A stretch of 20,979 bases of DNA from an uncultured Bacilli bacterium (GTDB taxonomy: Bacteria > Bacillota_I > Bacilli_A > RF39 > UBA660): contig CALVHK010000008.1 of assembly GCA_944327405.1 (NCBI GenBank), positions 1 to 20,979 on the forward strand. Direction: 5' to 3'. Shown piece by piece: positions 14,868-20,979 of the stretch (positions are counted from its first letter, which is position 1; every line of letters starts with the position of its first letter). The position numbers and the translations under genes were made by a program. A model generated the notes under the pieces. The model did not search any database and was not told where the DNA came from. It saw nothing but the letters and a program-made list of their open reading frames with translations.

Positions 14868-14896
14868 GGTATAAATATTACAAGTTTTCATACAAT
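14868..14896 (+). promoter_or_regulatory. sigma-E-like sporulation promoter of the SpoVID/YsxE-like pair
   Basis: CATACAAT (14889-14896) equals the mother-cell sigma-E -10 consensus (CATACAAT-like), and GGTATAA (14868-14874), partly like the -35 element, lies 14 bases upstream. No sigma-A type -10 is seen in the right place. In Bacillus spoVID is a sigma-E gene, which makes this reading plausible. Confidence 0.55.
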
Positions 14897-14914
14897 TTTT
14901 TAGGAGATGATTTG

Positions 14915-15598
14915 ATGAATTGTAAAATACCATTTACAAAAGATATTGATTTTGAAAAAAAGTTAAGCGAAATAACTTCTATCAGTTTAGAACATGAAAC
15001 AAAAGTAGAAGATGGCACCTTAAAGGGAAGTTTTATAGTATCTGGAGATTTTAAGAGTCATGAAGTAAGCGTTAACAAGGAGCCTTTTTCCTATATTCTA
15101 CCTTTTGAAATTGATCTAGCTAGTGATGTGGATGAAGACACCATTGAATTCATGATTGAAGATTTTACTTATGAAATTGTAGACAATTCTATATTACGAG
15201 TAAACATTGATTTTAATGTTATTGCCAGTCTAAAAGAAAAAGAAGAGGAGAGCGAGGAAGAAGAAGTTTTATTTCAAGATGCTAGCACTGCATTCCTAGA
15301 TAAAGAAGAAGAAAGACAAGAGAGCACAATAGAACCAATTGAAGAAATAGAAGGAACAAAAGAAGAGGAAGAACAAAGAGAAGAAATAACCAAAGAAAGT
15401 GAGGAAACTATCATTAATAGTATTAAAGGAGATGGAAATGAATATGCAACATATCATATTCACATGGTAAGTGATGGAGAATCTGTTGAAACAATTTGTA
15501 CGATGTATAACTCTAACTTAAACATTTTACAAGATTATAATGATTTATCTAATATTACGGCAGGTGACAAGCTAATTATTCCAAAAAATAATGAATAA
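14915..15598 (+). CDS. SpoVID-like spore coat morphogenetic protein with C-terminal LysM domain
   Basis: The 227-residue protein has three parts. Residues 1-110 form a beta-rich domain (IPFTKDIDFEKKLSEITSISLEHETKVEDGTLKGSFIVSGDFKSHEVS, then PFSYILPFEIDLASDVDEDTIEFMIEDFTYEI) that resembles the N-terminus of SpoVID. Residues about 111-175 are a Glu-rich, disordered-looking linker. Residues about 180-227 are a LysM domain (YHIHMVSDGESVETICTMYNSNLNILQDYNDLSNITAGDKLIIP). SpoVID directs coat encasement around the forespore, and its LysM can bind cell-wall precursor. This protein is much shorter than Bacillus SpoVID (over 500 residues). Support comes from the YsxE-like gene that overlaps its end, as in Bacillus, and from the sigma-E-like promoter. 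A TTG lies one codon upstream, but the ATG at 14915 with AGGAG eight bases before it is preferred. A SafA-like LysM coat protein is the alternative. Confidence 0.75.
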   Translation: MNCKIPFTKDIDFEKKLSEITSISLEHETKVEDGTLKGSFIVSGDFKSHEVSVNKEPFSYILPFEIDLASDVDEDTIEFMIEDFTYEIVDNSILRVNIDFNVIASLKEKEEESEEEEVLFQDASTAFLDKEEERQESTIEPIEEIEGTKEEEEQREEITKESEETIINSIKGDGNEYATYHIHMVSDGESVETICTMYNSNLNILQDYNDLSNITAGDKLIIPKNNE

Positions 15599-16490
15599 TG
15601 CTTTAGAACAATTAAAAAGAGAATTTAAACCTTACCGTTTAACAAAGAAAAAAAGCGTCACCATAATTGATTCTACTAGTGGAACCTTTGTCGTAAAAGA
15701 AAAAAAAGATAACAAAGTTGCCAATGCTTATGAATACTTACTAAGTAGAAATTTTAATTATTTCCCTGAGTTAGCTTTAAATGATAGAGCAGATGTAAAT
15801 GTATTTGAATATGTTGAAGATATTCCTATGCCTAAAGAGCAAAAAGCAATGGATATGATGGATTTAGTAGCGCTTCTCCACAGTAAAACCACTTATTTCA
15901 AAGAAGTAACATCAGACAAATATAAAGAGATTTATGAAAACTTAAAAGATAACATCACTTATACTCAAAACTATTACAATTTCTTATATGAGCGCTTGTT
16001 AGAAGAAGTCTATCCATCCCCAAGCCACTACTTACTTATGCGCAACATCTATAAAATATTTGAAGCCCTAGATTTTTGTACGAAAGAGTTAGATGAATGG
16101 TTTGAAGAGGTAACTGGTGAGCTTAAAACAAGAGTTTCCTTTATTCACAACAATTTAGAAACAGATCATTTTATTAAAAACACCAAAGAATATTTGATTA
16201 GTTGGGAAAAATCAAAAGTAGATTCACCAATTCTCGACTTAATTACATTTTATCAAAAAGAATATATGAATTTAAATTTCGAACCACTATTAGAACGCTA
16301 TATGAGATCTTATCCCCTAAGTGAAGAAGAGCTACGGCTATTTTTTATCGTCATTAGTATTCCTCCCATAGTAAATTTAGAGGGAAGGGAAATAAACGTA
16401 ACCAAAGAAATCAGAAAAAAACTAGATTATATGTTTAAAACAGAAAATCTAGTTCAAAAATTACTTTCTTCTAACAACGGGGATAAATAA
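15591..16490 (+). CDS. YsxE-like spore coat-associated protein (CotS kinase-like family)
   Basis: The 299-residue protein resembles the CotS/YsxE family, which has an aminoglycoside-phosphotransferase-like fold and sits in the spore coat. Visible features are FKPYRLTKKKSVTIID, FVVKEKK (a beta strand with the ATP-site Lys), the catalytic-loop equivalent SFIHNNLETDHFI (His186-Asn188) and YLISWEKSKVDSPILDLITFY, which matches the SWExAxxDSPxxDL segment. The loop lacks the Asp of active kinases, so catalysis is doubtful. The ATG overlaps the last eight bases of the SpoVID-like gene and has no ribosome binding site of its own, so translation should be coupled. The same pairing spoVID-ysxE occurs in Bacillus. 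Confidence 0.78.
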   Translation: MNNALEQLKREFKPYRLTKKKSVTIIDSTSGTFVVKEKKDNKVANAYEYLLSRNFNYFPELALNDRADVNVFEYVEDIPMPKEQKAMDMMDLVALLHSKTTYFKEVTSDKYKEIYENLKDNITYTQNYYNFLYERLLEEVYPSPSHYLLMRNIYKIFEALDFCTKELDEWFEEVTGELKTRVSFIHNNLETDHFIKNTKEYLISWEKSKVDSPILDLITFYQKEYMNLNFEPLLERYMRSYPLSEEELRLFFIVISIPPIVNLEGREINVTKEIRKKLDYMFKTENLVQKLLSSNNGDK

Positions 16491-16656
16491 TACGAAACAA
16501 AAGATAAAACAAAATAAAAACCTCTACTAAAAGAATAAAAATATTAAAACGAAAAGGCAAAATAAGCGTAATGATAAGTTGATAAAAAATCAAAATGCTA
16601 AGACAAAATATAGCAAGTATAGTAAAAAAACTTCCACCAGGTCTTCTCGGACACAT
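16471..16656 (-). CDS. Small membrane protein of unknown function
   Basis: The minus strand encodes 61 residues: a short MCPRRPGGSF head, then two strongly hydrophobic segments (about 11-34 and 37-57) and the tail YPRC. AGGTGAGGAG lies directly before the ATG at 16656, which is better placed than a GTG three codons upstream. I do not recognise the family. CATAAAATA on the same strand (16680-16672), with AC about 16 bases further upstream, resembles a sigma-K promoter; this is speculative but fits the neighbouring coat genes. Its end overlaps the YsxE-like gene by 20 bases. An AT-rich stretch can give a hydrophobic frame by chance, so certainty is limited. Confidence 0.5.
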   Translation of the reverse strand: MCPRRPGGSFFTILAIFCLSILIFYQLIITLILPFRFNIFILLVEVFILFYLLFRIIYPRC

Positions 16657-16735
16657 ACTCCTCACCTACCATATTTTATGAGTGATTTAAAAATTAGTGA
16701 AATTGAAATTGGCAAAAATTGTCGAACGCTTTTTC

Positions 16736-16764
16736 TTGATTATTACTGAGAGTAAATATATAAT
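16736..16764 (+). promoter_or_regulatory. sigma-A promoter of the small RNA
   Basis: TTGATT (16736-16741) and TATAAT (16759-16764) have an exact 17-base spacer. The start is predicted at about 16771, at the first base of a hairpin, and no ribosome binding site with a start codon follows before the terminator. Confidence 0.75.
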
Positions 16765-16770
16765 AATGAT

Positions 16771-16862
16771 GTACAGTTTATTTCTGTACAAAATAAAAGC
16801 ACTTGACCAAATTTCCAAACTCTCTTTTGGCTTATATGCCCTCGGTTGTCAAGTGCTTTTTT
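16771..16862 (+). ncRNA. Probable free-standing small RNA, about 92 nt
   Basis: The transcript would begin with a 5' hairpin GUACAG-UUUAUUU-CUGUAC (16771-16789). It ends in a 13-bp stem, AAAAGCACUUGAC (16795-16807) with GUCAAGUGCUUUU (16848-16860), that leads into six T's: a classical intrinsic terminator closing a 40-base interior. Inside, CCAAA (16815-16819) and UUUGG (16826-16830) form a hairpin with the loop CUCUCU, followed by a GCCCUC stretch. It has its own consensus promoter, and the next gene has another promoter after the terminator, so a riboswitch for that gene is unlikely. I do not recognise the RNA family. CU-rich loops able to pair with ribosome binding sites are common in Gram-positive regulatory RNAs, which is only a suggestion here. 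Confidence 0.72.
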
Positions 16863-17019
16863 CGTGGAGAGAAAAAATGATATTGAAAGTAGGAAAAAGG
16901 CATAGTAATCAGTCTAGCAGTTATGAATTCTCTTGCTAATACACTTGATATACCCCTTTATAAATTCTTTTTAAAGAGATGAGTAAACAAAATGTAAACT
17001 ACTTTACAAAATTTGATAA
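16863..17019. other. Non-coding stretch without recognised content
   Basis: I see no gene, RNA or repeat I can name between the small RNA and the next promoter. A small inverted repeat GTAAA-CTAC-TTTAC occurs near 16994-17007, just before the promoter; its significance is unknown. Confidence 0.5.
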
Positions 17020-17048
17020 TTGTTTTTTACACGTTTAATTGATATAAT
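17020..17048 (+). promoter_or_regulatory. sigma-A promoter of the tail-anchored protein and yutD-like genes
   Basis: TTGTTT (17020-17025) and TATAAT (17043-17048) are separated by 17 bases, with the start codon 17 bases downstream. Confidence 0.65.
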
Positions 17049-17064
17049 AGATTAGGTGAATAAT

Positions 17065-17907
17065 ATGAGGGAAGAGTACTTTGTGAATATTGCTTTTGAA
17101 GAATCAATCAAATTGTATTTAACAAGTTTAAGCAATAAAGATAGTTCGGCTTATAATACTTTTCCTGTTGTAGTAATTCGTCTTCTTGCTTTAATCTACG
17201 GAAAATTAGACATAGTAAATCCTTATTATTTAAAAAACAGTGTTGCATTTATGAATAATCTAGGTAAGTATGGAGTTAGTAATTCTCGTATTGCTTTATT
17301 CAAAGATGAATTTCAAAAATTTTATGAATTTGAACAAGCTAATGATAAAAGGAAAATTAAACAAAAAAATCCTTATTTCGTGAGTATTCAAAAATATTTA
17401 GTAGATATGTTTGTAGCCAAGAAGAAAACAGAAGATGTCTCTTTAACAGAAGAAGAGTCATTTCTAGATTTAATTGGTTCAACACATACGAAAAATTATT
17501 ATCGCTTATCTTATCTTTATTTAATGAGTGATGATCTTAATTTTATAGAAAAGTATTATTATTCACGCTTAAATGAAATGGATGTTACAAGAGAATTAGT
17601 ATTAGATAAAACCATTACTGGAGATCTTAATTTAGAAGCACTAAACTTATTAGGAATCAGTCTAAGTAATTTAAAGAACATGAGTAATGAAGAAATTAAT
17701 AAAGCTCAAAACAAGGCCTATGAATATTTTGAAGTAGATGCTCTAAGTCCAACAAGGGAAAAAGATTTAAATAAAGCAATAGATTATTATAAATTATATG
17801 GTAAAAAGATAACTAGTGGAAATGGCTATGTTGATATTTTATTACTAATGAGTGTTATTGTAACATCTCTTAGTGTCATAGCAATTATTATATTTAGTTT
17901 TATATAA
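17065..17907 (+). CDS. Unrecognised protein with one C-terminal membrane anchor
   Basis: The 280-residue protein is mostly helical and rich in Tyr, Leu, Asn and Lys, with no motif I can name. A single hydrophobic segment at the very end (about 258-280, ILLLMSVIVTSLSVIAIIIF) suggests a tail-anchored protein with the body in the cytoplasm. Residues about 95-120 are Lys-rich. A GTG lies three codons upstream but is part of the ribosome binding site AGGTGA, so the ATG at 17065 is chosen. It precedes the YutD-like gene by nine bases, so the two are probably one operon. The context (yut-like and spore genes) suggests but does not prove a link to sporulation or the envelope. Confidence 0.8.
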   Translation: MREEYFVNIAFEESIKLYLTSLSNKDSSAYNTFPVVVIRLLALIYGKLDIVNPYYLKNSVAFMNNLGKYGVSNSRIALFKDEFQKFYEFEQANDKRKIKQKNPYFVSIQKYLVDMFVAKKKTEDVSLTEEESFLDLIGSTHTKNYYRLSYLYLMSDDLNFIEKYYYSRLNEMDVTRELVLDKTITGDLNLEALNLLGISLSNLKNMSNEEINKAQNKAYEYFEVDALSPTREKDLNKAIDYYKLYGKKITSGNGYVDILLLMSVIVTSLSVIAIIIFSFI

Positions 17908-17916
17908 GGAGGGTTT

Positions 17917-18198
17917 ATGGAAGTAATTATAGTTAATAATCGTAAATATCAAGTGTTGGAGAATGTTAAAGATGCCATAAATATTGAGGAATTAGCAGAA
18001 AAAATAACAGACTATTTTGATGATTTTGATTATATTGTTGGTGATATAGCATATGGAAAACTAAGACTAAAAGGCTTTAATAGTAAAACCAACAAAAACT
18101 TTAAAGAGTTAAATGATGTTGATAAAGTGAGTGATTACATCAAAAACAATTGTGCTTATGGATGCAAATGGTTTATGATTAGTGAAATAAAGAATTGA
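17917..18198 (+). CDS. yutD: YutD-family protein (DUF1027)
   Basis: The 93-residue protein contains DYFDDFDYIVGDIAYGKLRLKGF and, at the end, YIKNNCAYGCKWFMI. These correspond to the YutD hallmark DYIVGDWGYxQLRLKGF and a Cys-x-x-Gly-Cys-like ending. The usual Trp after Gly-Asp is Ile here. YutD is a small conserved cytoplasmic protein of Bacilli without an established biochemical function. AAGGAGGG stands just before the ATG. It follows the tail-anchored protein gene closely and is probably co-transcribed with it. In Bacillus yutD lies in the same neighbourhood as yutH and yutI, which are also present further on. Confidence 0.85.
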   Translation: MEVIIVNNRKYQVLENVKDAINIEELAEKITDYFDDFDYIVGDIAYGKLRLKGFNSKTNKNFKELNDVDKVSDYIKNNCAYGCKWFMISEIKN

Positions 18199-18223
18199 AG
18201 AAAACAAAGTTTTTTGGTATAAT
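18195..18223 (+). promoter_or_regulatory. sigma-A promoter of the coiled-coil protein gene
   Basis: TTGAAG (18195-18200, overlapping the yutD-like stop) and TATAAT (18218-18223) are separated by 17 bases. GAGAGGG and the ATG follow. Confidence 0.72.
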
Positions 18224-18247
18224 GAATAAGAATAGAGAGGGATTAAA

Positions 18248-19234
18248 ATGGCAAAAGTAAATATTACCAAACCAACGGGAAGCATAGAGAACCTAAATGT
18301 TATTAGTGCTTTTAAAGCAGACAACAATATTTATGTTGTTTTAGACAGTGAAAAGATGGGTTCCATGGGACTTCCAATTATATATGTAAGTAAATATACA
18401 ACGAAATTGGAAAAAATAAATGATGCCAACGAATGGCAAAACGTTAAAAATTATTTAAAAGGAATTATTAGTGGAACTAATTTTGAATATGTAAAAATAG
18501 GGGACAATTTAAGTGCTGATGAAGCATATTACACGCCCCTAACTTTACCAAGTGCTTCATTTGATGCTATTAAAACACGATATGTTGTAACAGAAATGGA
18601 TTCATCAACTACTGCAACTGTAACATCTGCACCTACAACACAAACTGCACCAGATTCAGTAGCGCCAGTAATGCCTAATACCACGACACCAAGTAATGCC
18701 ACTGTTAATGTAACACCAGTAACTGGTGCGGAAACACAACCAGCCTCACCTGCCGAAGAATCTGTGATGAACTTAATTGATAATGCTTATAAAACACCAG
18801 CAGCAACTCCAACCCAAGAAGTGCCACCAGCACCTGCTGTAGCACCAACACAAGCTCCATCAATAGTGCCACAATCTAGTCCAGATTCAATGACTAAAGC
18901 CGTAGAGCAACCAAAAGAAGAACCAAAAAATGTATCAGTAACTCCTTCAATGAGTTTTGATAATGATAAAGAAACCTTCTTAAAGGCTTGTGAAAATATG
19001 TTTGATGCCCTAATTAGTAAATATCAAAAAGAATTAACTGCTTTAGAAGAGAAAGAACAAGAATTAGCGAAAAAAGAAGCTGAGATAAATGCTAGACTAG
19101 CAAGTGCTAATGAGCATTTAAAAAATGCTGAGGCAAAAGAGACTGTTGCCAATATCGCTCATGACAATGCTCAGAAAGTAATGGATTTAAGTTCGTTTAT
19201 GCCTCAAAATCCAAATTCAAACAGTACTAACTGA
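18248..19234 (+). CDS. Unrecognised three-part protein with Pro/Thr-rich linker and coiled coil
   Basis: The 328-residue protein has a compact N-terminal domain (about 1-115: KPTGSIENLNVISAFKADNNIYVVLDSEK, GLPIIYVSKY, YYTPLTLPSASFDAI). A low-complexity linker rich in Pro, Thr, Ala and Gln (about 118-240) follows. The third part is a charged helical region (about 245-315, LTALEEKEQELAKKEAEINARL), a likely coiled coil. No signal peptide or membrane segment is seen. I know no family for it. The N-terminal part could bind a ligand or partner, and the coiled coil could form oligomers. It is monocistronic, with its own promoter and a terminator that starts at the stop codon. The linker is richer in C and G than its neighbours, simply because of the Pro and Ala codons. 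Confidence 0.82.
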   Translation: MAKVNITKPTGSIENLNVISAFKADNNIYVVLDSEKMGSMGLPIIYVSKYTTKLEKINDANEWQNVKNYLKGIISGTNFEYVKIGDNLSADEAYYTPLTLPSASFDAIKTRYVVTEMDSSTTATVTSAPTTQTAPDSVAPVMPNTTTPSNATVNVTPVTGAETQPASPAEESVMNLIDNAYKTPAATPTQEVPPAPAVAPTQAPSIVPQSSPDSMTKAVEQPKEEPKNVSVTPSMSFDNDKETFLKACENMFDALISKYQKELTALEEKEQELAKKEAEINARLASANEHLKNAEAKETVANIAHDNAQKVMDLSSFMPQNPNSNSTN

Positions 19235-19257
19235 TGTGTTAAAAGCATCAGTTTTTT
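19229..19257 (+). terminator. Intrinsic terminator of the coiled-coil protein gene
   Basis: AACTGATG (19229-19236) and CATCAGTT (19246-19253) pair around a 9-base loop and merge into TTTTTT. The stop codon TGA lies inside the stem. Confidence 0.85.
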
Positions 19258-19265
19258 CATACACT
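19258..19265 (+). promoter_or_regulatory. Possible sporulation-type -10 element before the YutH-like gene
   Basis: CATACACT resembles the sigma-E -10 element and lies directly after the preceding terminator, about 18 bases before the chosen start codon. No convincing -35 partner is seen, so this is tentative. Confidence 0.3.
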
Positions 19266-19282
19266 TAAAGTAAGTGATGAAT

Positions 19283-20209
19283 ATGAAAGATATGATTAAT
19301 TATTACTATAATTTTAATATCGAAAGTGTAGAAGATTGGGATACCATATACTCATTTACATACAATCAAGATAAATTTTATTTTGTTCCTTTAAAAAGAA
19401 GCGAACAAGAACTTGTAGACTTAGTCAAAATTAGTGGGGAATTGAAAGCAAGAGGCTTAGAATGTCATGATATGATCTTGAATAAGTTTGGTAAATTAAT
19501 TACCAATATTTATGAGACGAATTATATTTTATTAAAACCAATTGGAGATATATATGAAGAATATGATATAAAAAACATAATTAATCTAAACAATCGTTTA
19601 ATTTTAACTCCTAATAAGAGCAATTTATATCGTAATTCCTGGTCGAAATTATGGAGTGATAAAATTGATTATTTTGAATATCAAATTCATGAATTGGGAA
19701 AAGATAAAGAACTAATTTTAGACAGTTTTAGTTATTACATAGGTTTGGGTGAAAATGCCATTAGTTATGTCAATAATACGAATACCAAATATCAAAAAAC
19801 AAGTTTAGATCGCATTACTTTATCTCACCGCCGGATAAAATACCCCAATTACAAATTAAATTATTTGAATCCTTTAAGTTTTATTTTTGATCTTGAAGTG
19901 CGAGATATAGCCGAATACATTAAAAGTGCTTTTTTTGAAGGAGAAAATGCTTTAAGTTATTTAAAAGAAGCTTTAAAGATCAATCGATTTACGATTTACA
20001 GCTTAGAATTATTATATGCTCGTCTAATATATCCATCTTATTACTTTGATATATATGAAAATATCATGAGTAATAAAGAGGAGGAAGAAAAACTAATACC
20101 TATTATTGAGAAAGCCGATGAATACGTTGACTTCTTGCGTGATGCCTACTATGAAATAAATAAATATGCTCTCATTGAAGGAATCAGCTGGATTCTAGAT
20201 AAAAAATAA
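19283..20209 (+). CDS. YutH-like spore coat-associated protein (CotS kinase-like family)
   Basis: The protein (308 residues from this start) resembles the YutH/CotS group of spore proteins with a phosphotransferase-like fold. Key parts are FYFVPLKRSEQELVDLVKIS (N-lobe), TLSHRRIKYP (about 179-188, the catalytic-loop equivalent His-x-Arg) and NPLSFIFDLEVRDIAEYIKSAFF, which matches the family segment ending in RDxAExIR. The usual Asp of the catalytic loop is replaced, so activity is uncertain. Three starts are possible (GTG 19274, ATG 19277, ATG 19283). The third is chosen because AGTGAT then acts as ribosome binding site four bases upstream, as at other genes here. A NifU-like gene follows on the opposite strand, as expected for yutH/yutI neighbours. 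A spore role is inferred from family and context. Confidence 0.72.
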   Translation: MKDMINYYYNFNIESVEDWDTIYSFTYNQDKFYFVPLKRSEQELVDLVKISGELKARGLECHDMILNKFGKLITNIYETNYILLKPIGDIYEEYDIKNIINLNNRLILTPNKSNLYRNSWSKLWSDKIDYFEYQIHELGKDKELILDSFSYYIGLGENAISYVNNTNTKYQKTSLDRITLSHRRIKYPNYKLNYLNPLSFIFDLEVRDIAEYIKSAFFEGENALSYLKEALKINRFTIYSLELLYARLIYPSYYFDIYENIMSNKEEEEKLIPIIEKADEYVDFLRDAYYEINKYALIEGISWILDKK

Positions 20210-20235
20210 GAGTTATAAATCTACGTTTATAACTC
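20210..20235 (-). terminator. Terminator between the YutH-like and NifU-like genes
   Basis: GAGTTATAAA (20210-20219) and TTTATAACTC (20226-20235) form a perfect 10-bp stem. On the minus strand it is followed by TTATTTTTT, so it mainly ends the NifU-like transcript. On the plus strand no T-run follows. Confidence 0.75.
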
Positions 20236-20437
20236 CTTCAATCTCAGGTATTTTATCCTTCAGTAAAGCTTCAATCCCATAGCTAATCGTCCCATCTTGA
20301 TACAAGCAATTTTTGCATGCTCCACTAAGTTTAATATATACATAATGATCTTCATAACGAATAAATTCAATATCGCCACCGTCACCTGCCAAAAACGGTC
20401 TTATCTCGTCAATTAAAACTTTAATTTTCTCTTCCAT
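20213..20437 (-). CDS. NifU C-terminal-domain iron-sulfur scaffold/carrier protein (YutI-like)
   Basis: The 74-residue protein is a stand-alone NifU C-terminal (Nfu) domain: IDEIRPFLAGDGGDIEFI, VYIKLSGACKNCLYQDGTI and a terminal helix with PEIEGVINVDL. Cys41 and Cys44 (Cys-x-x-Cys) bind or transfer an iron-sulfur cluster between two subunits. This is the size and form of Bacillus YutI. The frame is open further upstream, but the ATG at 20437 with GGTGAT before it, and the typical family start EEKIKVLIDEIRP, fix the start. It is alone on its strand and divergent from the S1-domain gene. Confidence 0.93.
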   Translation of the reverse strand: MEEKIKVLIDEIRPFLAGDGGDIEFIRYEDHYVYIKLSGACKNCLYQDGTISYGIEALLKDKIPEIEGVINVDL

Positions 20438-20455
20438 AAAATAATCACCAAAAAT

Positions 20456-20485
20456 ATTATAACGCAAAAATATTTCTAAAGTAAA
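20456..20485 (-). promoter_or_regulatory. Promoter of the NifU-like gene
   Basis: On the minus strand TTTACT (20485-20480) and TATAAT (20461-20456) are 18 bases apart, upstream of the ATG at 20437. Confidence 0.6.
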
Positions 20486-20493
20486 GAAAAACA

Positions 20494-20502
20494 TGTTATA
20501 AT
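20494..20502 (+). promoter_or_regulatory. Extended -10 promoter of the S1-domain gene
   Basis: TGTTATAAT gives a TG-extended, perfect -10 element shortly before the gene. A recognisable -35 is missing, which extended -10 promoters tolerate. Confidence 0.6.
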
Positions 20503-20519
20503 ACTTTCAGGTGGTACAA

Positions 20520-20867
20520 GTGTATAAAATAGGTGATATAGTAAAATGTAGAGTAACGGGATTTAAAGAATATGGCATCTTTGTGAAAATAGATAATGAG
20601 TACAATGGTCTAATTCATATTTCGGAAATATCAAATAGTTTTGTTCATAATGTTAATGACTATGCCGAAATAGGGGAAGAACTTTATGCCAAAGTAATTG
20701 AAGTAGATGAAAATATAAAACATCTAAAATTATCTATTAAAAATATTAATTACAAAGTAGATGGCAAAGAAATGGAAGAAACAAGCCGGGATGGCTTTCA
20801 ACCTTTAAAAGACCATTTAAACATATGGATTAATGAAAAGTTAAGGGAAATAAACAAAGATAAATAA
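20520..20867 (+). CDS. S1-domain RNA-binding protein (YugI/GSP13-like)
   Basis: The 115-residue cytoplasmic protein has one S1 RNA-binding domain (about 1-75): YKIGDIVKCRVTGFKEYGIFVKID, GLIHISEIS, VGxxxxAKVIEVDENIKHLKLSIK-like positions. A charged tail (about 76-115, GFQPLKDHLNIWINEKLREINKDK) follows. This is the layout of YugI (general stress protein 13) and its relatives, which associate with ribosomes. Two GTG starts are possible. The one at 20520 is chosen because AGGTGG (20509-20514) lies five bases upstream, whereas the one at 20511 is inside that site. It is transcribed alone and divergently from the NifU-like gene. Confidence 0.85.
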   Translation: MYKIGDIVKCRVTGFKEYGIFVKIDNEYNGLIHISEISNSFVHNVNDYAEIGEELYAKVIEVDENIKHLKLSIKNINYKVDGKEMEETSRDGFQPLKDHLNIWINEKLREINKDK

Positions 20868-20907
20868 CTTAACTTTTTTCTTTGGCCTTTATTAAATATA
20901 ACTCTTA

Positions 20908-20916
20908 TGTTATAAT
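20908..20916 (+). promoter_or_regulatory. Extended -10 promoter of the last gene
   Basis: TGTTATAAT at 20908-20916 precedes AAGGAG and the ATG at 20941. The -35 region (TTTATT) is weak. Confidence 0.5.
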
Positions 20917-20940
20917 TCTAATAGATATAAGGAGTATATC

Positions 20941-20979
20941 ATGGATAAAATTGAACGTTTACAAAAAATAATTGATGAA
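20941..20979 (+). CDS. 5' end of a gene, product uncertain (partial)
   Basis: ATG at 20941 follows ATAAGGAG and opens the frame MDKIERLQKIIDE, which runs off the window. The opening is compatible with NAD-dependent protein deacylases of the Sir2 family in Bacillota, which often begin with a similar helix before the FFGGAG motif. Thirteen residues are too few to decide. Confidence 0.55.
   Translation, partial: MDKIERLQKIIDE

Noticed and set aside
16771..16862. Riboswitch or T-box controlling the gene at 17065
   Set aside because: A separate consensus promoter lies after the terminator, about 200 bases downstream, and no T-box or known aptamer motif is visible.
16697..16939. Plus-strand open frame of 80 codons across the small RNA
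   Set aside because: It begins before the promoter and reads through a strong hairpin terminator; its codon content and product look random.
1..20979. tRNA, rRNA or CRISPR array
   Set aside because: No cloverleaf with a GTTCGA-type arm and CCA end, no rRNA-like stretch and no regularly spaced repeats were seen on reading both strands.

Overview
The window is AT-rich, densely packed chromosomal DNA of a low-GC Gram-positive bacterium (Bacillota, probably class Bacilli). This rests on TATAAT/TTGACA promoters, AGGAGG/GGTGAT ribosome binding sites, CTP synthase, OpuC-type osmolyte transport, a YtrA-type GntR/ABC operon and several Bacillus-like genes (SpoVID-, YsxE-, YutD-, YutH- and NifU/YutI-like). 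The spore-coat genes suggest an endospore former or a descendant of one. Stops are standard: Trp is TGG and I see no sign that TGA is recoded. I found no tRNA, rRNA, CRISPR array, integrase or insertion sequence.

Layout. Positions 1-720 hold the 3' end of a possible NUDIX gene, convergent with a small DUF6512-like membrane protein. Positions 787-2483 hold pyrG behind a short leader that folds as a terminator. Positions 2500-4381 carry two tandem ORF6N-domain genes, each with its own promoter and an HxR(x)4D phospholipase-D-like C-terminus. A divergent XTP/dITP pyrophosphatase gene follows. A second DUF6512-like gene (5041-5562, minus strand) is broken by an in-frame TAA. Positions 5628-7534 are an autoregulated-looking GntR/ABC transporter operon closed by a terminator. 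Next come a membrane-anchored polysaccharide deacetylase and an acyltransferase-3 membrane protein. Positions 10363-14607 form an operon of a propionate-type CoA-transferase and a two-gene OpuC-like quaternary-amine transporter. A short ribosomal protein bL28 gene (minus strand) follows.

The last third is spore- and yut-like. A SpoVID-like LysM protein and an overlapping YsxE-like kinase-fold protein lie behind a sigma-E-like promoter. Then come a tiny membrane protein (minus), a probable free-standing small RNA of about 92 nt, an unrecognised tail-anchored protein, YutD, an unrecognised Pro/Thr-rich coiled-coil protein, a YutH-like spore protein, a NifU-C-terminal (YutI-like) protein (minus), an S1-domain protein and the first codons of another gene.

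The most unusual signal is in the ORF6N pair. Each paralogue carries a long palindrome centred on exactly the same codon (the residue after Arg-Ser-Gln), yet the two palindromes differ in sequence. A third palindrome with the same skeleton (GnTnnCA-N3-TGnnA) lies just downstream of the pair. The proteins are nearly identical except in the DNA-binding region that contains the palindrome. This suggests a regulator or nuclease family whose recognition site is embedded in its own gene and co-varies with the DNA-binding domain.
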